From the NCBI GenBank assembly GCA_013297545.1, contig JAAFHH010000206.1, positions 1 to 6,084 on the forward strand: a stretch of 6,084 nt of DNA. Direction: 5' to 3'. This stretch comes from Alphaproteobacteria bacterium. Lineage in GTDB: Bacteria > Pseudomonadota > Alphaproteobacteria > Elsterales > Elsteraceae. This document shows, in pieces, positions 1-5,008 of the stretch (its first letter is position 1; every line of letters starts with the position of its first letter). Made by a program: the position numbers and the translations under genes. Below the pieces are notes generated by a model, which was not told the DNA's origin, searched no databases, and saw nothing but the letters and a program-made list of their open reading frames with translations.

Positions 1-153
1 GGAGCGATCGCTGGGTTTACCGGCGTATCAGCGCCCTACGAGGCACCAACCCAGCCGGATCTCACGATCGATACCGAACATCGCACGGTCGAGGCGTGTT
101 GCCGGGAGTTGGTGGAGTATGTGCTCCAGCGGTTTCAGGTGGCGGAGGGGTAG
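1..153 (+). CDS. cysC: Adenylylsulfate (APS) kinase, C-terminal fragment (CysC or the kinase half of CysN/C)
   Basis: The first reading frame is open from base 1 to a TAG stop at 151-153 and gives the last 50 residues of a protein. It contains FTGVSAPYEAP followed by a PDLTIDT-like stretch. This matches the C-terminal part of APS kinases, where an FTGIDSPYE-type sequence is followed by a strand and a final helix. The family phosphorylates adenylylsulfate with ATP to PAPS in cytoplasmic sulfate assimilation. The P-loop and catalytic residues lie upstream of the window, so activity cannot be judged. A stand-alone CysC and the C-terminal domain of a bifunctional CysN/CysC look the same here. The gene ends 60 bases before livG on the same strand, so read-through into the transporter genes is possible. 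Confidence 0.85.
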   Translation, partial: GAIAGFTGVSAPYEAPTQPDLTIDTEHRTVEACCRELVEYVLQRFQVAEG

Positions 154-162
154 TCACCTCGT

Positions 163-168
163 TTGACA
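163..168 (+). promoter_or_regulatory. Possible -35 element (TTGACA) ahead of the liv genes
   Basis: A perfect TTGACA lies in the 60-base gap between the cysC stop and livG, 45 bases before the livG start. At 17-base spacing the -10 position (186-191) reads CACGGT, which keeps only the second A and final T of TATAAT. The -35 match is real, but the pair is weak and may be chance. Confidence 0.22.
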
Positions 169-202
169 GGAAAGCCGCCGCACGGCACGGTTCCACCGGA
201 GC

Positions 203-209
203 GGAGGGG
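203..209 (+). promoter_or_regulatory. Shine-Dalgarno sequence fixing the livG start
   Basis: GGAGGGG lies four to six bases before ATG at 214. The same frame is open upstream to a TTG at 163, but that start would add 17 proline- and arginine-rich residues absent from the family and has no comparable ribosome binding site. The ATG at 214 is therefore preferred. Confidence 0.75.
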
Positions 210-213
210 TGCC

Positions 214-978
214 ATGCTAGAGGCCGTTGGCCTGGTGAAACGGTTTGGCGGGTTTACTGCGGTGGATGGCTGTTCGCTCACCGTGGCGGAACGCTCGATG
301 ACCGGGCTGATTGGCCCGAATGGGGCGGGCAAGACGACCTTGTTCAATCTGCTCGGCGGCTACTATCGCCCCGATGGCGGGCAGGTGCGCTTCAAGGGGC
401 GGGATATCTCGCGGCTCAAGCCGCACCAGCGGTTTCGGGCGGGGATCGTGCGCACGTTCCAGATCCCGCATGAATTTGCGCGCATGACCGTGCTGGAGAA
501 CTTGACGGTCGTGCCCCCGGGCCAGCTGGGGGAAGGTTTGGCCGCGGCCTGGTTCTGGCCCTGGGGGGTGGCACGCCAGGAAGCGAAGATCCGCGCGCGC
601 GCCCTTGAGGTGCTGGAGTTCCTCAAACTCACCCACGTGAAGGACAATCCGGCCGAAGCACTGTCGGGCGGGCAGAAGAAGCTGTTGGAGCTTGGCCGCG
701 CGGTCATGTCCGGCAATCGCTGCGTGCTGCTGGACGAGCCGGCGGCCGGGGTCAACCGCGCACTGCTCGGCGATCTGACCGAGCGGATCCTCGATCTGCA
801 CCGCATCGGCTACACATTTTTGATTATCGAGCACGACATGGAGTTCATCGCCAAGCTGTGCCAGCCGATTTACGTGATGGCGGAAGGCAAGGTACTGACC
901 GAAGGCACGATGGCCGATATCCGGCGCGACGCCCGCGTGGTCGAAGCCTACCTCGGCCACAGCGGGGCGGCGGCATGA
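214..978 (+). CDS. livG: Branched-chain amino acid-type ABC transporter, ATP-binding protein LivG
   Basis: This 254-aa cytoplasmic ATPase would power import through the LivH/LivM channel. All ABC motifs are present in order: Walker A GPNGAGKT (34-41), Q-loop glutamine at 83 in TFQIPHEF, signature LSGGQ (150-154), Walker B VLLDEP (171-176, catalytic Glu175) and H-loop His207 in IIEHDMEF. The extended segment between Q-loop and signature (about 100-145) and the C-terminal AYLGH ending are typical of LivG rather than LivF. Length is close to the usual 250-260. The start is ATG 214, placed by a strong Shine-Dalgarno. Its TGA overlaps the livF ATG (ATGA), implying translational coupling. Leucine/isoleucine/valine is the family default substrate; other HAAT-family substrates (urea, amides, other amino acids) cannot be excluded from the ATPase. 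Confidence 0.93.
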   Translation: MLEAVGLVKRFGGFTAVDGCSLTVAERSMTGLIGPNGAGKTTLFNLLGGYYRPDGGQVRFKGRDISRLKPHQRFRAGIVRTFQIPHEFARMTVLENLTVVPPGQLGEGLAAAWFWPWGVARQEAKIRARALEVLEFLKLTHVKDNPAEALSGGQKKLLELGRAVMSGNRCVLLDEPAAGVNRALLGDLTERILDLHRIGYTFLIIEHDMEFIAKLCQPIYVMAEGKVLTEGTMADIRRDARVVEAYLGHSGAAA

Positions 979-1679
979 GTGTGCTTGAGGTGACCGAGAT
1001 CTTCGGCGGCTATGGCGGGGCGGATATCCTGCAGGGTGCCTCCTTGCGCGTGGCGGCGGGTCAAGTGGTGGTGATCATCGGCCCGAATGGGGCCGGCAAG
1101 TCGACCTTGATGAAGGCAGTGTTTGGCCTGGTGCGCGTGCGCCAGGGTGCCATTCGGTTGGGCGCAACCGCGATCACCAACCTCGCCCCCGACCGCATGG
1201 CGCAGCACGGGCTCGCCTACGTACCGCAAGAACGCAACGTGTTCGTCTCGCTGTCCGTGCATGAGAACTTGGAGATGGGGTTCTACAGCCGGCGCGGCTC
1301 GCCCCGGGCTGCGACCGAGCGGATCTACAGCCTGTTTCCCGATCTGGCCGCCAAGCGCAAGCAGCCGGCGGGCTCGCTGTCCGGTGGTCAGCGCCAGATG
1401 GTCGCGATGGGTCGCGCCCTGATGCTCGACCCGCAGCTGATCTTGCTGGATGAGCCAACCGCCGGTTTGAGCCCGAAATACATGGACGTGATCTTCGAGC
1501 GCGTGCGCGCGATCAACGAAAGCGGCACGGCGGTGCTGATGGTCGAACAGAACGCCCGCCAAGCGCTCAAGATCGCCCACCACGGCTATGTGCTGCAGAC
1601 CGGCCGCAACCGCATCGACGACACCGGCGCCAATCTGTTGGCGAACCCCGATGTCGCCCAGATGTTCTTAGGCGCTTGA
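975..1679 (+). CDS. livF: Branched-chain amino acid-type ABC transporter, ATP-binding protein LivF
   Basis: This is the second ATPase of the importer, 234 aa, the normal LivF length. Visible motifs are Walker A GPNGAGKS (36-43), Q-loop Gln85 in YVPQERN, signature LSGGQ (135-139) and Walker B LILLDEP (155-161, Glu160). The switch position is Gln192 in MVEQNARQAL rather than histidine. This is the usual state in LivF proteins as I recall them, so it supports the LivF call and is not a defect. The pair LivG (His) and LivF (Gln) suggests one canonical and one atypical ATP site. The start ATG overlaps the livG stop by four bases, leaving little choice of start. The C-terminal DTGANLLANPDV and FLGA ending also fit the family. 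It is followed after one base by livH. Confidence 0.93.
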   Translation: MSVLEVTEIFGGYGGADILQGASLRVAAGQVVVIIGPNGAGKSTLMKAVFGLVRVRQGAIRLGATAITNLAPDRMAQHGLAYVPQERNVFVSLSVHENLEMGFYSRRGSPRAATERIYSLFPDLAAKRKQPAGSLSGGQRQMVAMGRALMLDPQLILLDEPTAGLSPKYMDVIFERVRAINESGTAVLMVEQNARQALKIAHHGYVLQTGRNRIDDTGANLLANPDVAQMFLGA

Positions 1680-1680
1680 G

Positions 1681-2577
1681 ATGATTGCAGATTTCGTCAG
1701 CTTCTATCTGATGCCGGGGATCGTGCTGGGCTGCATCTACGCGCTCGGTGCGGTTGGCCTCACCATGCTGTTCGGCATCCTGCGCTTTGCCCATTTCGCC
1801 CACGGCGATGTGATGACCGTAGGCGCCTATGTGGCGTTTGTTGGGGTTGGGCTTGGCCTTTCGGCCTACCAATCGATCCCGCTCGCCATGCTGGTGTGTG
1901 CGGTGTTGGTGCTGGCGGTCGACCGGGCGTTTTACCGACCGCTGCGGCGGGCCTCCCCAATCGTGCTGTTGATTTCCGGCTTTGGCGTCGCGCTCATGCT
2001 GCGGGCGGCGATCTTGTTCTTTTTCGGCCCTGATGGCGGGGTGTACGAACAAGGCATCCGCCGGCCGATGGTGTTTCCAACCGAGTGGGGACGCTTTCGC
2101 ATCCAGGAACGGCATCTGTGGATCATCGGCGGCGCGGTGCTGATCGCCCTCGCCCTCCACCTATTCCTCACCCGCACGCGGCTTGGCAAAGCCATGCGCG
2201 CGATGAGCGATAACCCCGATCTCGCGCGCATCACCGGCATCCCGACCGAGCGGGTGATCGCGATCACCTGGGCGATTGGGGCGGCCACGGCCGCCACCGC
2301 CGGCGTGTTCCTCGCCATCGACACCCAGTTCAACCCGCTGATGGGCATGAACATGCTGCTGCCGATCTTTGCCGCCATGATCCTCGGCGGGGTTGGCCGG
2401 CCGTGGGGCGCGGTGTTCGGCGGCGTCGTGCTCGGCATCGCGGAGGAGCTGGTAGCCGCCCCGATCTGGGGTGGCGAGCCGCTGATCTCGCCGGCCTACA
2501 AGGTGGGCCTGTCCTTCGCGGTGATGGTGGTGCTGTTGATTTTCCGGCCAACCGGCCTGTTCAAAGGCCAGAGCTGA
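1681..2577 (+). CDS. livH: Branched-chain amino acid-type ABC transporter, permease LivH
   Basis: This 298-aa inner-membrane permease has about eight hydrophobic segments (roughly 8-32, 44-60, 63-80, 92-115, 145-163, 192-212, 224-258, 273-290). The N-terminal GILRFAHFAHGDVMTVGAY (32-50) matches the LNFAHGD-type signature of LivH. The cytoplasmic loop RLGKAMRAMSDNPDLA (167-182), followed by GIP, is the conserved ATPase-contacting region. The end, FRPTGLF, is also typical. Length is close to E. coli LivH (about 308), with no long N-terminal extension. That argues against UrtB of urea transporters, which is much longer. The start ATG follows the livF stop by one base, so translation probably depends on coupling; only a weak AGG lies upstream. 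Confidence 0.92.
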   Translation: MIADFVSFYLMPGIVLGCIYALGAVGLTMLFGILRFAHFAHGDVMTVGAYVAFVGVGLGLSAYQSIPLAMLVCAVLVLAVDRAFYRPLRRASPIVLLISGFGVALMLRAAILFFFGPDGGVYEQGIRRPMVFPTEWGRFRIQERHLWIIGGAVLIALALHLFLTRTRLGKAMRAMSDNPDLARITGIPTERVIAITWAIGAATAATAGVFLAIDTQFNPLMGMNMLLPIFAAMILGGVGRPWGAVFGGVVLGIAEELVAAPIWGGEPLISPAYKVGLSFAVMVVLLIFRPTGLFKGQS

Positions 2578-2586
2578 GGGGCCGCT

Positions 2587-3534
2587 ATGACACTCGACAG
2601 CCTGGCACTCTATCTCGTCTCGCTCGCCACCATGGGTGGGATCTATGCCGTGCTCACCCTCGGCCTCAACATCCAGTGGGGCATGACCGGGCTGATGAAT
2701 GCGGGTGTCGCCGGCTTCGTCGCGATCGGCGCCTACACGACCGCGATCCTGACCACGGGGCCGAGTGCGAGCCATCTGGGCGGGCTTGGCTGGCCGGTGT
2801 GGGCCGGCATCCTCGCAGCCGGCGGCGTGTCGGCCGTGCTCGCACTCCCAATCGCCTTGGTCTCGATGCGATTGCGATCGGACTACCTCGCGATGGCGAC
2901 CCTTGGGATCGCGGAGATCCTGCGCCTTGTTGTGCGCAACGAGGATTGGATGACCGGCGGCCCGCGTGGCATCGCGGGCTTGCCGAAACCGTTTGAGACC
3001 CTCGGCACGCCGGTCAGTCAGCTGGCCTTTCTTGGCCTGGTCTTAGGGATGATCGCCGTCCTCTACTGGTTCGCCGAACGCGCGCACCGCTCGCCCTGGG
3101 GCCGGGTGCAACGCGCGATCCGCGAAAATGAGGTGGCGGCAGCGGCAGCCGGCAAGAATGTTGAGGCGTTTCGCCTGCAAAGCTTTGTGTTCGGCGCGTT
3201 CGCCATGGGGCTCGGCGGCGCCCTGCTGGCCCACAACATCAAGTTCATCGGGCCGGAGGCAGTCGAGCCGTTGATCGCGACCTTCCTGGTCTGGGTGATG
3301 CTGATCGCTGGCGGGTCGGGCAACAACCGCGGGGCGATCCTCGGCGCGTTTGCGATTTGGACGCTGTGGGCGGCAACCGAAATCATGACCGCCCAACTGC
3401 CGCCCGAACTCGGCGGGCGGGCAGCCTATGTGCGGATCTTCCTGATTGGCCTCGCCCTGCAGCTGATCTTGCTGTTCCGGCCCCAAGGCTTGATTGGCGA
3501 GCGCCCACCAAAGCCGCTCGGCCAGATCGACTGA
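2587..3534 (+). CDS. livM: Branched-chain amino acid-type ABC transporter, permease LivM
   Basis: This 315-aa permease would pair with LivH to form the translocation pore. Family hallmarks are LGLNIQWGMTGLMNAGVAGF (25-44), the segment RSDYLAMATLGIAEILRLV (97-115), TGGPRGIAGLP (123-133) and the ATPase-contact loop SPWGRVQRAIRENEVAAAAAG (169-189). It ends FRPQGLIGERP. It lacks the longer N-terminus of E. coli LivM (about 425 aa) and is of the short type common in other proteobacteria. GAGGGG at 2576-2581, overlapping the livH stop, lies five bases before the ATG and supports this start. It is the last gene of the + strand run. The next gene is convergent, with its stop codon one base away, so no binding-protein gene follows. 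Confidence 0.92.
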   Translation: MTLDSLALYLVSLATMGGIYAVLTLGLNIQWGMTGLMNAGVAGFVAIGAYTTAILTTGPSASHLGGLGWPVWAGILAAGGVSAVLALPIALVSMRLRSDYLAMATLGIAEILRLVVRNEDWMTGGPRGIAGLPKPFETLGTPVSQLAFLGLVLGMIAVLYWFAERAHRSPWGRVQRAIRENEVAAAAAGKNVEAFRLQSFVFGAFAMGLGGALLAHNIKFIGPEAVEPLIATFLVWVMLIAGGSGNNRGAILGAFAIWTLWAATEIMTAQLPPELGGRAAYVRIFLIGLALQLILLFRPQGLIGERPPKPLGQID

Positions 3535-3535
3535 G

Positions 3536-3778
3536 TTAGGATCGCTTTAGGCTGCGGTAGCCGGTTTCAACCAGTCCGATCGTCCAGCACACCGGGCAGC
3601 CGCGGAACGCGACCAGGGCGGCACCGGCCAGGGCGAGGGCGGCAGGCAGGGTCCACCAGGCGGTATTCGCCGCGCCGAGCGCGATGGCAGCGCTGATCGC
3701 GCCAAAACCGATTGCGCCCCGCACCAGGTGCTGGCCAAGGGATGGGCTGGCGAACAGGGTCTTTGAGCTCTGATCCAT
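3536..3778 (-). CDS. Small two-helix membrane protein with CPVC motif (YgaP/DUF2892-like)
   Basis: This 80-aa protein has two predicted membrane helices (about 20-38 and 41-58), then RGCPVCWTIGLVET (59-72) and a basic tail ending KRS. The arrangement resembles the small YgaP-type/DUF2892 membrane proteins, which often have a CP motif at the end of the second helix; this assignment is by memory and moderate. With basic residues near both ends, I infer that both termini and Cys61/Cys64 lie on the cytoplasmic side. Function is unknown. AAGGA at 3787-3791, inside the last codons of the sigma factor gene, lies eight bases before the ATG. The start is four bases after the sigma factor stop, so the two are almost certainly co-expressed. 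Its own stop is one base from the convergent livM stop. Confidence 0.8.
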   Translation of the reverse strand: MDQSSKTLFASPSLGQHLVRGAIGFGAISAAIALGAANTAWWTLPAALALAGAALVAFRGCPVCWTIGLVETGYRSLKRS

Positions 3779-3782
3779 GGGG

Positions 3783-4325
3783 TTATTCCTTCAAGTACTC
3801 GCGGATCATCGTCCGCGCACGGTTGAGGCGGGCTTTCACCGCCTCGCGCGTCAGGGTGGTTTGGACCGCGATCTCGTTGATTGTCAGTTCCTCGATGTCG
3901 CGCAGCAGGATGATCACCCGGTAGTGATCGGGCAGGGACTGGATCGCGGACGCGAGGTCGAGCCGCAGGTCGTCGGCCGGCCAGCGCGCGAAGGCGAGGC
4001 TGTCCTCGATCGTCTCGACCGGCGCCAGGCGCAGGCTTCGCCGCACGATGCGCTGGCATTCCCGCCGGACGATTTCAAACAACCAGGCGGAGAACGAGGT
4101 GACGACCCGCAAGGCCCCGATGCGGCGGTAGACCAGCCACATCGCGTCCTGCACCGCGTCGTCAACGTCGTCCACCTTGCAGGTCATCCGGGCGTAGCGG
4201 CGAATGTCTGGCTGGCTGAGTGCCAACAGTTCGACAATCGCCGCCCGCTCGCCCTGCTGGGCCGCTTCGACCAAGGCGACCGGCAGGTGCGGCTTGCCTG
4301 GCAGGCTGGCCGCCGGACTGCTCAC
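3783..4325 (-). CDS. ECF-type RNA polymerase sigma factor (sigma-70 family)
   Basis: This 180-aa protein would direct RNA polymerase to a specific set of promoters. Region 2 spans about 33-96: DDVDDAVQDAMWLVYRR (52-68) fits the core-binding/-10 segment, and FSAWLFEIVRRECQRIVRR (78-96) fits region 2.3-2.4. Region 4 spans about 124-180, with SLPDHYRVIILLRDIEELTI followed by a helix-turn-helix with AVKARLNRAR, typical of ECF -35 recognition. The chosen start is GTG 4325, which overlaps the TGA of the upstream 71-aa gene (GTGA) and implies coupling. The frame stays open upstream to 4511, but that part overlaps the 71-aa gene, is rich in Cys/Arg/Trp and looks non-coding. A weak GGAG lies 11 bases before GTG. 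No anti-sigma gene is recognisable beside it; the neighbours are two small CPxC membrane proteins. I cannot assign a specific ECF group. Confidence 0.88.
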   Translation of the reverse strand: MSSPAASLPGKPHLPVALVEAAQQGERAAIVELLALSQPDIRRYARMTCKVDDVDDAVQDAMWLVYRRIGALRVVTSFSAWLFEIVRRECQRIVRRSLRLAPVETIEDSLAFARWPADDLRLDLASAIQSLPDHYRVIILLRDIEELTINEIAVQTTLTREAVKARLNRARTMIREYLKE

Positions 4326-4537
4326 AGCGAGCGGCGCTCCGCCAGCGTGCGGCCGGCCATGGCGCAGGCGGGGCAGTAGCCAACCACGCCCGTCAACCCT
4401 GTGACGACGCCAACAGCCGCGATCAAGTAGCCGATGGGATTGCCAGCAAGCCCGATCAGGCCGCACGCAACCATCGCCACACCTGCCACCAGCCGCGCGA
4501 TCTGTTCCCAACCGCGCACGTTTTTGCGATAGATCAT
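4322..4537 (-). CDS. Small two-helix membrane protein with CPAC motif (DUF2892/YgaP-like)
   Basis: This 71-aa protein starts MIYRKNVRGWEQ, then has two hydrophobic helices (about 13-31 and 35-54) and GYCPACAMAGRTL (53-65). The layout of a short charged N-terminus, two helices and GxCP after the second helix matches the DUF2892 family, related to the membrane part of E. coli YgaP. That family commonly has a CPLY-like motif there, so the second cysteine (Cys58) makes a CPAC pair, which I regard as notable. GGAG (4544-4547) six bases before ATG 4537 supports the start. It is first in a three-gene unit; its stop overlaps the sigma factor GTG. Topology is inferred as both ends cytoplasmic, with Cys55/Cys58 at the inner membrane face. 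Its role is unknown; sensing or controlling the adjacent sigma factor is a hypothesis. Confidence 0.82.
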   Translation of the reverse strand: MIYRKNVRGWEQIARLVAGVAMVACGLIGLAGNPIGYLIAAVGVVTGLTGVVGYCPACAMAGRTLAERRSL

Positions 4538-4618
4538 CCTCGTCTCCGTCTTATCGATCAGCGACCACCACGGACGCCTGATGATGACAGAGAGGGAGGG
4601 ATTTCGGCTTTCGGTTCG

Positions 4619-4643
4619 CGGGTTTGAAAAAAATCTTCACCCG
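4619..4643. repeat. Imperfect inverted repeat around an A-tract, between two minus-strand genes
   Basis: On the + strand CGGGT-TT-GAA (4619-4628) faces TTC-ACCCG (4636-4643) across AAAAATC, giving eight pairs with a two-base bulge. It lies 12 bases beyond the stop of the 73-aa gene and about 80 bases ahead of the 71-aa gene. The T-run is in the loop on the minus strand, so it is not a normal intrinsic terminator. It could be an operator for the sigma unit, a weak transcript end for the upstream gene, or chance. The surrounding gap (4538-4654) shows no promoter that I can defend. Confidence 0.4.
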
Positions 4644-4654
4644 CTGCAGATCGC

Positions 4655-4876
4655 TCACACCCGGTCGTCGTGACCACTGGCGTGGGACCGGAAGACGAGC
4701 GCCATCAGCCCAACCCCAACCAACATGGTGAAACCGACACCAAGACCAACCGCGATCCAGCCATGGGTCGACAACGGCGCCTCCTCGCCAGACGGCGAGA
4801 GCGCAAAGCCAAGGGCGACGGCAAGGGCCGTGCCCACGATGATGGCACAGGCGTAGGCGATCAGTTTGCGGTTCAT
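4655..4876 (-). CDS. Small two-helix inner-membrane protein of unknown function
   Basis: This 73-aa protein begins MNRKLIAYACAIIVG and has two clear membrane helices (about 5-26 and 39-62). They are joined by a short acidic loop SPSGEEAPLSTHGW (27-40), and the tail RSHASGHDDRV is hydrophilic. The second helix is unusually glycine-rich (GLGVGFTMLVGVGLMALVF). I recall similar small alphaproteobacterial proteins with an STHGWIA-like sequence but no assigned function. The start is uncertain: ATG 4876 has no good Shine-Dalgarno, while in-frame GTG codons at 4903 and 4915 lie near AGAGGG and would give 82 or 86 aa. I chose the ATG because MNRK followed by a hydrophobic helix is a natural N-terminus. 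It is divergent from pntA across 132 bases and separated by 117 bases from the sigma unit. Confidence 0.68.
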   Translation of the reverse strand: MNRKLIAYACAIIVGTALAVALGFALSPSGEEAPLSTHGWIAVGLGVGFTMLVGVGLMALVFRSHASGHDDRV

Positions 4877-4993
4877 CGTCAAAACGTACCAGAATTGCCG
4901 CACCCCCTGCTGCACCCTCTTTCAGCATGGCGGCCCTGCGTGCATAGATCTAACCGCAACCGCGGTGCGTGACCGCGCGTCGCCAGCACTGAT

Positions 4994-5000
4994 GGGGAGG
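4994..5000 (+). promoter_or_regulatory. Shine-Dalgarno sequence of pntA
   Basis: GGGGAGG lies eight bases before ATG 5009 and fixes that start. The rest of the divergent gap (4877-5008) holds an 8-base palindrome ACCGCGGT at 4959-4966 but no convincing -35/-10 pair on either strand. Confidence 0.8.
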
Positions 5001-5008
5001 CAAGCGGC

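Noticed and set aside
163..213. TTG-initiated N-terminal extension of LivG (17 residues)
   Set aside because: ATG 214 has a strong GGAGG-type ribosome binding site and gives the normal LivG N-terminus; the extension is proline- and arginine-rich and unlike the family.
217..960. Long antisense open frame (247 codons) opposite livG
   Set aside because: It lies fully opposite a gene with all ABC motifs, its translation is His/Arg/Gln-rich without domains, and such frames are expected in DNA this GC-rich. The same applies to antisense frames at 948-1583, 1567-2160, 2161-2775, 3043-3486 and 5093-5635.
1543..1551. Missing H-loop histidine in LivF (Gln192) as evidence of an inactive ATPase
   Set aside because: VEQN at this position is usual in LivF proteins as I recall them; all other motifs including the catalytic glutamate are present.
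214..3534. Urea transporter (UrtBCDE) as an alternative identity for the four-gene transporter
   Set aside because: UrtB carries a long N-terminal extension, while this LivH is only 298 aa; no urease or UrtA gene is nearby. Not fully excluded for the ATPases alone.
4326..4511. Upstream extension of the sigma factor reading frame to an ATG at 4511
   Set aside because: It overlaps the 71-aa membrane protein gene almost entirely, is rich in Cys, Arg and Trp as expected for an out-of-frame shadow, and the GTG at 4325 gives a normal sigma factor N-terminus with a coupled GTGA junction.
4551..4928. 125-codon minus-strand frame overlapping the 73-aa membrane protein
   Set aside because: It is out of frame with the protein that has two clean membrane helices; its translation is Trp/Arg/Cys-rich and extends through the inverted repeat region.
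4921..4949. Possible sigma-70 promoter for pntA (TTCAGC, 17 bases, ATAGAT)
   Set aside because: Only three of six -35 positions and two of six -10 positions match; not better than chance.
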